A stretch of 64,000 bases of DNA from Ezakiella peruensis (GCF_900215725.1 NZ_LT962469.1:233675-297674), one strand, 5' to 3'. Shown: positions 43,485 to 51,809, counted from the first letter of the stretch. The notes: generated by a model from the letters alone, not told the origin. Numbers and translations: made by a program.

Positions 43485-45686
43485 ATGGATATGTCAATGA
43501 ATTCTAGGACAATAGAAGAAAAGTTAAACGATAGACTGTATTCAGGGGGAACAGATACTTTCCTGCCATATTTGGAGAAGCACAGATCTGAAATAAGCTC
43601 AGCGACTTATAACTATTATCTAGCAAAAGTTTCCTATATGAAAGGTCAAAAGGATGAAGCAGCTAGGATTTTAGAGGGAGAAGCTGAAAAGGATTTAAAA
43701 TGCTATCAGTTTTTGATGGAAATTTATTTTGAAAATGAAAATAGAGAAGATTTTTCCAGAATTTATACCATAGTTGAAAACTTATATCCGGGCAATGAAG
43801 AGTTAAAAAAATATAATTTTATGAAGCTCTTGGTAGACCATGAATATGGGAAAATTGCACAAATTATCGACTCATTCCCAGATAAGGGCTATGAGGCTTT
43901 AAAATTAGAATTTTATTTTAAAGTCGGCGAATATGACAAGCTTAGAAAGCTTGCGAGAAAGATTATTTTGACTAGGCCAAACTCCAAAGAGTCTGACGCG
44001 GCAAATATGTTTTTGCAAAAGAGCAAAAATGAATCCATAAAAAAAGAAATGAACCAGTCGGACCTCCAAGAACATTTAAATAGACTGGACGAGCTGACTG
44101 GTCTGGATAGCGTTAAATTAGAAGTCAGAAAGATTTTAAAGCAAATTGAATTCGAGCAAATGAGGCAAAAGCAGGGCATAGTAAATGAAAACAAGATGAG
44201 CTATCACTTTGCCTTTTATGGAAATCCAGGCACCGGTAAGACAACTGTTGCCAGACTCTTGGCAGATATTTTTAAAAGCGTAGGCCTTTTAGAAACTGGC
44301 CAATTAGTTGAAGTTGATCGGGGAGATTTGGTTGGCCAATATATAGGAGCAACGGCCATTCAAACCCAAGAAAAAATCGACGAGGCTATGGGAGGTGTGC
44401 TTTTTATTGACGAGGCCTATTCATTAGCCCGTGGCAATGAAAACGATTTTGGTAAAGAGGCCATAGATACACTTGTAAAAGCTATGGAAGACAACAGGGA
44501 CAAGATGATCGTTATCTTGGCTGGTTATACTGATGAAATGCGGGAGCTTTTGAAAACCAATCCGGGCCTTAAGTCGAGAATTAATATGGAAATCTATTTC
44601 GAAGACTACGAAAATGATGACCTCCTAAAAATAGCTGAATTATATGCTAAGAAAAATCAATTTGAATTGACCGAAGATGGCAAAAAAGCTTTTATAAAGA
44701 GAATTGAAGAAGAGAAGGCTCAGGAACATTTTGGTAACGGTAGGAGCGCAAGGAGTATAGTCGAAGACGCTATAAAAGAAAAAGCTCTGAGGGTTGCTGG
44801 TAAAAATGTTTCCAAGGAAGAACTCACAACATTAAATGCTCTGGACTTTGGAGTGGAATTAGAAAAAGTTGGCAGAGATGGTATAGAAGCAGCCATGCAG
44901 GAACTCAATGCATTAGTAGGTCTTGATTCAGTTAAGAAAAGGGTAGAAGAGATTAAAAATCAAGTAATCTACAATAAAATGCTGGAGGAAAGAGGAATAA
45001 AAACAGCTAGCAGATCTTATCATATGGTCTTTACCGGCAACCCAGGAACTGGTAAGACAACTGTTGCAAGGATTATTGGCAAGATTTTTTATCAGTTAGG
45101 AATTCTTAGCGCAGAGAAATTTGTTGAGGCGGACAGGACTAAACTGGTTGGTCAGTACGTAGGACAGACAGGGCCAAAGACAATTGATGTTTGTAAATCA
45201 GCCTATGGAGGAATTCTCTTCATAGATGAGGCCTATTCACTTGCAAATGAATACAAGAATGATTTTGGTAAAGAGGCTATGGCTTCACTAATACAAGAAA
45301 TGGAGAACAACCGTGACAAGATTGTAGTTGTAATGGCTGGCTATACTAAAGAAATGGATGACCTCCTGGATCTAAATCCTGGTCTTAGATCAAGGATTGG
45401 AAATATTATAGAATTTCCAGATTACGATCAGTTTGAACTCGTGGAAATTTTTAAGAGGATTTGTACTTCTCAACACTATAATTTAGATGAAGATGCTTTA
45501 GAAGAAGTTTTAAAATACTTTGCATACTTAGTGGAAAATAAGGATAGAAACTTTGGTAACGGTAGGGAAGCACGGAGGTTTTTCGAAAAAGTTACCACAG
45601 TCCAAGCTGGCAGGGTAGTAAATGAAGGTGCAGATGACATACTGCAAATAACCAGGAGAGATATCTTGGCGGCAATAGGAGTTTAG
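43485..45686 (+). CDS. TPR plus double CbbX/SpoVK-type AAA+ ATPase
   Basis: 733 residues. An N-terminal helical, TPR-like region (about 1-195) is followed by two AAA+ domains of the CbbX/SpoVK/EccA clade. Domain 1: Walker A GNPGTGKTTVARLLADIF (about 245), pore-loop-like GQYIGATA, Walker B GGVLFIDEAYSLA (about 304), sensor ILAGYTDEM, arginine finger NPGLKSR (about 358). Domain 2 repeats these: Walker A near 515, GQYVGQTG, GGILFIDEAYSLA near 576, NPGLRSR near 631. All catalytic residues look intact. Such proteins remodel or thread partner proteins; EccA of type VII secretion has a TPR plus one AAA domain. The partner here is probably the Hsp70/J-like pair. Confidence 0.85.
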   Translation: MDMSMNSRTIEEKLNDRLYSGGTDTFLPYLEKHRSEISSATYNYYLAKVSYMKGQKDEAARILEGEAEKDLKCYQFLMEIYFENENREDFSRIYTIVENLYPGNEELKKYNFMKLLVDHEYGKIAQIIDSFPDKGYEALKLEFYFKVGEYDKLRKLARKIILTRPNSKESDAANMFLQKSKNESIKKEMNQSDLQEHLNRLDELTGLDSVKLEVRKILKQIEFEQMRQKQGIVNENKMSYHFAFYGNPGTGKTTVARLLADIFKSVGLLETGQLVEVDRGDLVGQYIGATAIQTQEKIDEAMGGVLFIDEAYSLARGNENDFGKEAIDTLVKAMEDNRDKMIVILAGYTDEMRELLKTNPGLKSRINMEIYFEDYENDDLLKIAELYAKKNQFELTEDGKKAFIKRIEEEKAQEHFGNGRSARSIVEDAIKEKALRVAGKNVSKEELTTLNALDFGVELEKVGRDGIEAAMQELNALVGLDSVKKRVEEIKNQVIYNKMLEERGIKTASRSYHMVFTGNPGTGKTTVARIIGKIFYQLGILSAEKFVEADRTKLVGQYVGQTGPKTIDVCKSAYGGILFIDEAYSLANEYKNDFGKEAMASLIQEMENNRDKIVVVMAGYTKEMDDLLDLNPGLRSRIGNIIEFPDYDQFELVEIFKRICTSQHYNLDEDALEEVLKYFAYLVENKDRNFGNGREARRFFEKVTTVQAGRVVNEGADDILQITRRDILAAIGV

Positions 45687-45687
45687 T

Positions 45688-45957
45688 ATGGGTTTAATAG
45701 TAGGTGTATTTAAATCAGTTTTTCAATTAATATTCCTGTGTACAAATGTCGCGGCCTTCTGCCTATATGGATACGACAAGTTAAAAGCAAGTTTTCATGG
45801 CTGGCGTGTGCCAGAAGTGGTTTTGCTTCTTTTCAGCCTAGCAGGGGGAGGCCTGGGAGGCTTTGCCGCTATGTTTTTATTTAGGCACAAAATCAGAAAG
45901 TCATATTTTTATCTGGCAAATTTTATAGGCCTGGCAATACTTGGCAGGGTATTATAG
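45688..45957 (+). CDS. DUF1294 small membrane protein
   Basis: 89 residues with three hydrophobic segments. AFCLYGYDKLKASFHGWRVPE followed by LLLFSLAGGGLGGFAAMFLF and RHKIRKSYFYLANFIG is the DUF1294 pattern (YGxDKxxA, WRIPE, LxxxGGxxGxxxxMxxFRHKxxK). Function is unknown. It begins 1 bp after the AAA+ gene and before a terminator, so it is formally the last gene of the chaperone operon, though DUF1294 genes occur in many contexts. Confidence 0.85.
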   Translation: MGLIVGVFKSVFQLIFLCTNVAAFCLYGYDKLKASFHGWRVPEVVLLLFSLAGGGLGGFAAMFLFRHKIRKSYFYLANFIGLAILGRVL

Positions 45958-45973
45958 AAAATAAATTAAAAAG

Positions 45974-46005
45974 AGCACTTGGATTTTTAAGTCTAAGTGC
46001 TTTTA
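45974..46005 (+). terminator. Terminator of the Hsp70/AAA operon
   Basis: AGCACTTGGA / TCTAAGTGCT hairpin with an 8-nt loop (45974-46001), then TTTT. Confidence 0.8.
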
Positions 46006-46094
46006 TAATTGAAACTGTGACAAAGCTTGGAGAAAAATTCCATATTTTTGCTAGCAAATAAAAATCAAAGTAAAGTTAATCTACTTTTCAAAGC

Positions 46095-46262
46095 AAATTG
46101 CAAATAAGGATGAAAACTAAATTGTAAATAAAAAATAAAATTAGCTTGCAAATTAAAATGAAAATTAGCTTGCAAATTAAAATGAAAGTTGGATCGCAGA
46201 TAAGAATGAAAGTTAAATTGCAAATTAAAATGAAAGTTGGATCGCAAAGAAAAATCCAAATA
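46095..46262. repeat. Seven-unit 24-bp minisatellite
   Basis: Head-to-tail 24-bp units start at 46095, 46119, 46143, 46167, 46191, 46215 and 46239, with core TTGCAAATTAAAATGAAAGTT. Units 3, 4 and 6 are nearly identical, and the last is degenerate. A weaker related stretch lies at 46050-46077. The period is a multiple of three, so either strand reads as an octapeptide repeat, but no credible start or ribosome binding site goes with it. The 365 bp from 45958 to 46322 otherwise hold only terminators. Confidence 0.85.
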
Positions 46263-46269
46263 AAAAAAG

Positions 46270-46319
46270 CTGTATGTATTTACTGGAACTTCCACTTCAA
46301 CAAATACATACAGTTTTTT
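46270..46319. terminator. Bidirectional terminator between convergent units
   Basis: 12-bp stem CTGTATGTATTT / AAATACATACAG (46270-46281, 46302-46313) with A7 before and T6 after. It would also end the - strand operon coming from the right. Confidence 0.8.
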
Positions 46320-46322
46320 AAT

Positions 46323-46574
46323 TTAGCAAAATTTCATCCTGTCTGGGTCGATGCCACCCTCTCTTTCCCAAAAGCCTCCCAAATCTATGCCCGCCTCTTG
46401 GGCGATTTTTTCTATATGGGCTTTGTCCTCAGGGTTTTTATAAATTAAGCAGACTCCACAGCAGTAGTCGGCCTCCCGAGGGGTTGGGGCAAGAGTGGTT
46501 TCTATGTCTGTCAGTTTTTGCGACAGGTTGTAAGCGTCTATTGAGTTTTTAAAAAACACAAAGTATTGCTTCAT
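46323..46574 (-). CDS. DUF3343 (putative Se/S carrier-like) protein
   Basis: 83 residues: MKQYFVFFKNSIDAYNLSQK, TTLAPTPREADYCCGVCLIY and DPDRMKFC. The twin cysteines in a DYCCGVCL-like motif and the small ferredoxin-like size match DUF3343, annotated as putative Se/S carrier-like. Such proteins occur beside double-cubane 2-hydroxyacyl-CoA dehydratase proteins and selenium genes. It is last in a four-gene - strand operon, 6 bp after the double-cubane reductase. No selenocysteine codon is seen. Confidence 0.8.
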   Translation of the reverse strand: MKQYFVFFKNSIDAYNLSQKLTDIETTLAPTPREADYCCGVCLIYKNPEDKAHIEKIAQEAGIDLGGFWEREGGIDPDRMKFC

Positions 46575-46580
46575 AAATTT

Positions 46581-47855
46581 TTAGCCTAGCATTTCAATGA
46601 ATGCACCGATTCTGGTTTTGAGTTGTTCAGCGTCTTCGTCTGTGTAGTCGGTTTCAACGCCAAGTACTGGGATGCCTTCTTCTTTGAGGGCGCGTTCAAC
46701 TTTTCTGCCTTCTAGGTCGTAGAGGGTGCAGAATTTTAAGTTGAGGTCGATAACTCCGTCTGCCTTGTATTCTTTGGCCAAGCGGATGATGTCGTCAATT
46801 CTGTCGTCGTTTGGTGTGAAGCAAGCGCAGTTGATGCTGCCTAGGTATCTCTTGGCTAGGTGTTCAACTTGTTCGTCGATTGTGCCCGGAGTTTCGTCAA
46901 CTAGGTTTTCGCAGTATCTGAGGCCTGTGCACATTTCTTCACCAACAACAGCTGCTCCCATGGATTCGATGATGTGGTGGATCTTCCAGTTTGGAATTGA
47001 AAGTGGAGTACCTGTTAAGAGAATTCTCTTGGCTCCTTCTTTGTAAACGCTAACGCCTTCTTTTACGCGTTCGTCTAGTTCGTCACAGAGTTTGTTGATC
47101 ATTTCTGTAAATCTGGCTGGGTCATCAAAGAAAGCAATTTGAGTTGTAAGTAAGACGTCTTTACCGGAAATAGGTACCTTGTCGAGTTTTCTAAAGTTGT
47201 TTAATCTTTGCATAGCCTTGCGCTTTTTGTTGATAAGAACGATTGCGTCGTGGAGGCTTTCTTCTGTAACCTTGTTGCCGGTTAATTCTTCCATTTTTGT
47301 GATGTACTTTTTAATTTCTTTTTCCCATTTTTTGAAGTCGTCTTCAGTTTTTAATTGTGGAATGTCCATTACATAAACTGGTGCGTCTTCGCCAAGGATT
47401 TCCCAAGCTTTTTTCTTGCCGTCGCAAGTTGTTTCGCCTACGAATAGGTCTGCAATTCTAAAGAATGGGCAAGTTCTATCAAATCTTGCGCCAAGACTTG
47501 CCTTAATGAGTGGGCAGGTTGCTGTTGGGAGAACTTTTTCTCCGCCTGGAACCCAGAATTGGCTGCCTGAGCAGAGGCCTGTTACGATTGCATTTGCAGC
47601 AATTGGCACTTCGTCTGGTACGTGGATACAAAAAGTTCCAACGACTTTTCTGCCTTTTTCTTGTTCTGCGATTAATTCTGATGGTCTAATTCCGTGGATG
47701 TCTCCAACGACCATGTTGAAATAATCCATGCCCTTTGGTCTGTTTTCTTGGCTTAGGAAAACATCGCCAAAAGCTCCTGGTAAAACTTCGCATAGGACGT
47801 CGTGTTTTTCAACATCCATGCCGATATTTGACCACATTTCATGATTCTTATCCAT
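46581..47855 (-). CDS. Double-cubane-cluster anaerobic reductase (2-hydroxyacyl-CoA dehydratase family) 1
   Basis: 424 residues of the HgdB/FldC-like family. Cluster cysteines lie in GTFCIHVPDEV, TATCPLIKASLG and RTCPFFRIADLF, with the GETTCDGKKKAWEI signature. C-terminal cysteines follow in GEEMCTGLRYCEN, SINCACFTPNDDR and LNLKFCTLYD. This matches double-cubane cluster proteins (DCCP), low-potential reductases activated by an ATP-driven [4Fe-4S] activase; that activase is in the same operon. Its substrate is unknown. It is a paralogue of the protein at 49578, with a longer N-terminus. Confidence 0.85.
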   Translation of the reverse strand: MDKNHEMWSNIGMDVEKHDVLCEVLPGAFGDVFLSQENRPKGMDYFNMVVGDIHGIRPSELIAEQEKGRKVVGTFCIHVPDEVPIAANAIVTGLCSGSQFWVPGGEKVLPTATCPLIKASLGARFDRTCPFFRIADLFVGETTCDGKKKAWEILGEDAPVYVMDIPQLKTEDDFKKWEKEIKKYITKMEELTGNKVTEESLHDAIVLINKKRKAMQRLNNFRKLDKVPISGKDVLLTTQIAFFDDPARFTEMINKLCDELDERVKEGVSVYKEGAKRILLTGTPLSIPNWKIHHIIESMGAAVVGEEMCTGLRYCENLVDETPGTIDEQVEHLAKRYLGSINCACFTPNDDRIDDIIRLAKEYKADGVIDLNLKFCTLYDLEGRKVERALKEEGIPVLGVETDYTDEDAEQLKTRIGAFIEMLG

Positions 47856-47857
47856 TT

Positions 47858-48622
47858 TTACACCTCGTATTTAATATATTTATCACAAAAAGCACAGCCA
47901 TAGGGAGCGAAGTCCGCCTGGCTTGTACTTTCTATAATACTAAAATTGTCGCAATCAATCCCGTCAATAATCCCGTAGGGGCAGGGGACTTTGATTGTCT
48001 TTCTGATATTATTGATTTCTTTATATTCGCTTGTTAATTCTTGTAAGATTTCTATCCGTCTATCAAGGTCGGGTTCAAATCGCAGATAAAATTTTGCGTA
48101 TGCAAGAAGCTTTGAATCGATATCACTTGTGGCAAGAAAATTAAAGCCTTCATCTAATTTTTTAAGTTTTGATTTTATGTCTGTATATTTTTCTTGGTTA
48201 AAAATGTAAGAGCCTTCTTTTAAGTAATTTTTTAAATTTTCTTCTGCCACAAAGTCCTTGTCGGTAACATTCGATATTTCTTTTACAAAATATGGGCACA
48301 TATTGTCGTGGACAATAAAGCCTGCAGAAAAGAGCAGGGGGCATTTGCCAGTTTCCAGATAAATTCGACTTGCATTTATGGGATGGCAGGACTCCTTTAC
48401 TTGTCCGTGCTTAAATATATATCCTTCTACTGACACTATTGGATAGGGGATGATGTCGCATGCTCGAAGCAGAGATTCATCCACATTTCCAAAGGTCCCA
48501 GCTATGGCCTTGCCCTCTATTTTTCTATTGATGGCGTGGACATAGGCCTCCCGCCTTAAATCTTTAAAAAAATCTATCTTATGCAAGGAGGGCCGCCCCG
48601 ATTGCACCAGCAAATCTTGCAC
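47858..48622 (-). CDS. Short 2-hydroxyacyl-CoA dehydratase-like protein
   Basis: 254 residues. The pieces KAIAGTFGNVDESLLRACDI, CHPINASRIYLETGKCPLLF and NMCPYFVKEI correspond to the N-terminal cluster half of HgdB-like subunits. The C-terminal half is replaced by a short cysteine-rich end (VPCPYGIIDGIDCDN, APYGCAFCDKYIKYEV). It is much shorter than a normal subunit (about 380-430). The start is uncertain: GTG 48622 overlaps the activase by 44 bp, and a GTG 15 bp further in is possible. It sits between the activase and the full-length reductase, so it may be a partner or assembly subunit. Confidence 0.65.
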   Translation of the reverse strand: MQDLLVQSGRPSLHKIDFFKDLRREAYVHAINRKIEGKAIAGTFGNVDESLLRACDIIPYPIVSVEGYIFKHGQVKESCHPINASRIYLETGKCPLLFSAGFIVHDNMCPYFVKEISNVTDKDFVAEENLKNYLKEGSYIFNQEKYTDIKSKLKKLDEGFNFLATSDIDSKLLAYAKFYLRFEPDLDRRIEILQELTSEYKEINNIRKTIKVPCPYGIIDGIDCDNFSIIESTSQADFAPYGCAFCDKYIKYEV

Positions 48623-49325
48623 GTGGGTCTGTCTTTACTTCTGTTTTAAGTTCCTCAGAAAGTTTTTCGACCATGTATGGGCTGTCACAAAAGCCGCCTG
48701 TTAAAAATACATCGCCAGCTTTTAAACGCTTGGATGAAAGCGAAGCTACTTTTGTTACAATTGACGCAACTACGCCAGAGCAAATGTCTTCGCGTGGAGT
48801 TCCCTTGCCCATAAGGCTGATGATTTCTGATTCAGCAAAAACTGTGCACAAGCTTGAGATAGGAACTGGTTCGCCTCTTTCGGCGTATTCGTACATTTCA
48901 CTAAGGGTAAGTCCAAGTCTGTTGGCCATAACTTCCAAAAATTTTCCTGTGCCTGCTGAGCACTTATCGTTCATCAAAAAGTCAGAGACCATTCCATTTT
49001 CAACAACAATGACCTTTGTATCTTGGCCGCCGATGTCAATGACAGTCATATCGCCTGGGTGAAGGTACATGGCTCCTTTGGCGTGGCAGGTGATCTCTGT
49101 GATCGTTTTGTCCGCATAGGGAACGGATACACGTCCATAACCAGTTGCGACTATATCCATATCGCCCAGGTCCAGGCTCTTTAGCCAGCGTAGAATTTCT
49201 TCGCCAGTTTCACGGCTGTTCCATCCGCTTGGCAGAAGTTTTGTGTGTAAGATTTCTTTTTTGTCTTGGTCCATAACTGCAACTTTTGAAGCAGTTGAAC
49301 CAATATCTATTCCAACATGTACCAA
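48579..49325 (-). CDS. Acyl-CoA dehydratase activase (HgdC/BadF ASKHA ATPase)
   Basis: 248 residues: HVGIDIGSTASKVAVMDQDK (ATP phosphate loop), VIDIGGQDTKVIVVENG, the DKCSAGTGKFLEVMANRLG helix-cluster-helix with one bridging cysteine, and SSLCTVFAESEIISLMGKG with the second. This is the homodimeric [4Fe-4S] activator that uses ATP to push an electron into 2-hydroxyacyl-CoA dehydratases or double-cubane proteins. It is first in the - strand operon and could serve both the reductase at 46581 and the divergent one at 49578. Confidence 0.92.
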   Translation of the reverse strand: MVHVGIDIGSTASKVAVMDQDKKEILHTKLLPSGWNSRETGEEILRWLKSLDLGDMDIVATGYGRVSVPYADKTITEITCHAKGAMYLHPGDMTVIDIGGQDTKVIVVENGMVSDFLMNDKCSAGTGKFLEVMANRLGLTLSEMYEYAERGEPVPISSLCTVFAESEIISLMGKGTPREDICSGVVASIVTKVASLSSKRLKAGDVFLTGGFCDSPYMVEKLSEELKTEVKTDPRARFAGAIGAALLA

Positions 49326-49355
49326 TTTGATTCCTCCTTATATGTCTATATGTTA

Positions 49356-49384
49356 ATTGTATTTAAGTCAATTAATTAAATCAA
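49356..49384 (-). promoter_or_regulatory. Probable promoter of the activase operon
   Basis: On the - strand: TTGATT (49384-49379), 17 bp, TACAAT (49361-49356), 31 bp before the activase start. Confidence 0.55.
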
Positions 49385-49482
49385 GCATTATAAAAAAACT
49401 TTATAGGAAGGCTGGTGCTATTAAAAATATCTATAACAAGTCTTGTAAACATTTATTAATGGTAATCCGCACAGTTTTTGGT

Positions 49483-49488
49483 TATAAT
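49483..49488 (+). promoter_or_regulatory. Possible -10 box of the divergent double-cubane gene
   Basis: TATAAT at 49483-49488 in the 252-bp divergent intergenic region, about 90 bp before the start. No convincing -35 is found, so an activator or another start site is possible. Confidence 0.35.
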
Positions 49489-49577
49489 ATTATTGTATAA
49501 GATTTTATTATTTAATAAGACTACTTAGGATAACTTATTTTAAAAAATATTGCTAAATAAATATAAGGAGTGAGAAA

Positions 49578-50723
49578 ATGATTGAACTAAGAAAAGATTT
49601 ACCAGAAATTTTTGAAGAATTTGCAGATGCCAGGAGGGAAGCATTTTTAAAGGTAAAGGAAATCAAGGACCAAGATATTCCAGTTGTAGGAGTTTTTTGC
49701 ACATTTTTCCCTCAAGAGTTGGCTCTAGCAGCAGGGGCAACTTCAGTTTCCCTTTGCGCAACCAGTGATGAGACAATTGCAGATGCAGAAAGAGATTTGC
49801 CAAAAAACCTCTGCCCACTAATTAAATCTTCATACGGCTTTGCCATTACAGACAAGTGCCCGTTCTTCCATTTTTCAGATTTGATCGTGGGCGAAACCAC
49901 TTGCGATGGCAAGAAAAAAATGTACGAATACTTGGCCAAGGTCAAACCAACCCACGTAATGGAGCTGCCTAACAAGCAATCCGAAAAGGGTTTGGAACTT
50001 TGGTACAACGAAGTTATCAAGATGAAAGAATATTTGGAAGATTTCTTGAAAGTTGAAATCAGTGATGAAGATATACGCGAAGCCATCAGAGTTAAAAACG
50101 CTGAACGCTCAGCTATCAAAGATTTTTATAGCATTATGAAAGAAGACGAGCCCCCAATTATGGGCCTTGATATGTGGCATGTCCTCCACGGAGCGACCTT
50201 CAAATTTGACAAGAGGGCCATACCTGGAAAATTGGCTGCATTAAAGGAAAAAGTTTTAAGCGAACATAAGCACATCAAGGGCAAGAAGCGTATTTTGGTA
50301 ACTGGATGCCCAATTGGTGGTGCAACAGAAAAAGTTATATCAGCTATTGAAGACAACGGCGGAATCGTAGTCGCTTTTGAAAACTGCGGCGGCGCCAAGG
50401 CCATCGACAGAAATGTTGAAGAGGGCACAGATGACCCATACATGGCAATTGCTGAAAAATATTTAAATATCGGCTGTGCTTGCATGAGTCCAAACCCAAA
50501 TCGTCGCGAACTATTGGGCAGGATGATCGATGAATACAAGGTAGATGGCGTTGTAGACATGCACTTGCAAACCTGCACACCCTTCCAAGTTGAAAGCTTG
50601 GAAATCAAAAACTTCTGCAACCAAGAAAAAAATATTCCATATATTGCAGTTGAAACAGACTATTCACAATCAGACATTGGTCAGCTAAATACCAGGCTAG
50701 AAGCCTTTGTTGAAATGATTTAA
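49578..50723 (+). CDS. Double-cubane-cluster anaerobic reductase 2
   Basis: 381 residues, paralogous to the protein at 46581. GVFCTFFPQELALAAGA, KNLCPLIKSSYGFA, DKCPFFHFSDLIVGETTCDG (DGKKK follows) and the C-terminal IGCACMSPNPNR, MHLQTCTPFQVE, AVETDYSQSDIGQ. All cluster cysteines of the family are present. It would perform a difficult two-electron reduction with an ATP-dependent activase. It stands divergent from the activase operon and is coupled by one base (TAATG) to a flavoprotein gene. Confidence 0.87.
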   Translation: MIELRKDLPEIFEEFADARREAFLKVKEIKDQDIPVVGVFCTFFPQELALAAGATSVSLCATSDETIADAERDLPKNLCPLIKSSYGFAITDKCPFFHFSDLIVGETTCDGKKKMYEYLAKVKPTHVMELPNKQSEKGLELWYNEVIKMKEYLEDFLKVEISDEDIREAIRVKNAERSAIKDFYSIMKEDEPPIMGLDMWHVLHGATFKFDKRAIPGKLAALKEKVLSEHKHIKGKKRILVTGCPIGGATEKVISAIEDNGGIVVAFENCGGAKAIDRNVEEGTDDPYMAIAEKYLNIGCACMSPNPNRRELLGRMIDEYKVDGVVDMHLQTCTPFQVESLEIKNFCNQEKNIPYIAVETDYSQSDIGQLNTRLEAFVEMI

Positions 50724-51790
50724 TGAAAGTTTTATTGGCAGGTGGTGGCCACGGTCACATCAATGTTTTAAAAAACTTAATAAAAAATCCTGTGGACGCT
50801 GATTTTACTTTGATTACAGATTTTAAACGCCAATATTACTCAGGCATGCTGCCTGGTTTTATAGAAGGTATTTACACGGAGGATGAAATTTCCTTTAACG
50901 TGCCCGACCTCTGCAAAAGAGCCGGTGTAAAATATGTAGAAGATAAAATTTTATCCATTGATAAAGAAGCTAAAAAACTTTACAGTAAAAATGCTATTTA
51001 TGATTACGATATAATTTCAATTAACTTAGGCTCACTTTCGAATATTATTTTTCCCATTGAGAGCGACCATGTTTGCCTGGTAAAGCCAATTAGCGAAGTG
51101 GTCAAAGCCAAGGAAGAACTGGACCAGTACTTCAAAGTTCACGGACAAGGTGGACGGCTCGTATTTATTGGCGGGGGAGCATCGGGAGTTGAACTCGCTC
51201 TGGCCTTTAGGGCGGCCTACAAGGATGTCGACATTGAAATAATAACAGCCCATGATATACTGGAGAATTTTAATGACAGAGCCAAGAAAAAACTAGAAAA
51301 AATATTGAAAGAAAAAAATATTTTTATTCGCAAAAACGAAAGGGTGGAAAAGATCAAGGACCAAGTGGTCTTTACAGACAAGGGAAATTATGATTTTACC
51401 CATGCCTTTATAACCACAGGCTTTCGTGGACCTGATGTAAAGTTTGAGAACTTCCAGACCACAGATAAGAATTATCTCTGGGTTTCAGAATCCCTTGTAG
51501 CGGGCGATGATGCCCTTGTAATGGGTGACACGGCAACTCTAAGGACCTATCCAGACTTAAACAAGGCAGGAGTCTTTGCCATTCGTGAGGCGCCTATTCT
51601 TTATACAAATCTGATCAAGGCCATAGAAAATAAAAGATGCTTTGAATCTTATACTCCGCAGACCAAGTACCTGCAAATTATAAATTGCGGGGACAAAAAG
51701 GCAGCCGCTAATTATGGAGGGCTTGCTTTTTACGGGCGGATTATGTGGATCCTTAAGGATAAAATTGACAGGAAGTATATGGAAGTTTAA
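50723..51790 (+). CDS. FAD-dependent pyridine nucleotide-disulfide oxidoreductase, SelD-associated type
   Basis: 355 residues. The N-terminal FAD-binding motif is unusual and telling: VLLAGGGHGHINVLKNL, followed by YYSGMLPGFIEGIYTEDEI. The second dinucleotide fold is LVFIGGGASGVELALAF, and a final FAD motif is VAGDDALVMGDTA. This GGGHxHxxVL...YSGMLPG subfamily also occurs as the front half of fused selenophosphate synthases and in NDH-2-like enzymes. With a DUF3343 protein close by, a link to selenium/sulfur or electron supply for the double-cubane protein is possible. No redox-active CxxxxC pair is seen. Confidence 0.78.
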   Translation: MKVLLAGGGHGHINVLKNLIKNPVDADFTLITDFKRQYYSGMLPGFIEGIYTEDEISFNVPDLCKRAGVKYVEDKILSIDKEAKKLYSKNAIYDYDIISINLGSLSNIIFPIESDHVCLVKPISEVVKAKEELDQYFKVHGQGGRLVFIGGGASGVELALAFRAAYKDVDIEIITAHDILENFNDRAKKKLEKILKEKNIFIRKNERVEKIKDQVVFTDKGNYDFTHAFITTGFRGPDVKFENFQTTDKNYLWVSESLVAGDDALVMGDTATLRTYPDLNKAGVFAIREAPILYTNLIKAIENKRCFESYTPQTKYLQIINCGDKKAAANYGGLAFYGRIMWILKDKIDRKYMEV

Positions 51791-51809
51791 AAAGCGATAG
51801 AAGTATGAG

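Noticed and set aside
12873-45686. SpoVB-like and SpoVK-like genes as evidence of sporulation
   Set aside because: Both families are widespread in non-sporulating bacteria (flippases and CbbX-type ATPases), and no sporulation-specific gene is seen.
46095-46262. CRISPR array
   Set aside because: Units are head to tail without spacers, and no cas gene is present. The 11-bp and 10-bp repeats elsewhere are also spacer-free.
46065-46448. Open frames on both strands through the 24-bp repeats (octapeptide repeats)
   Set aside because: They arise from the three-divisible repeat period. There is no ribosome binding site, and the frames run through the terminator hairpin at 46270-46319.
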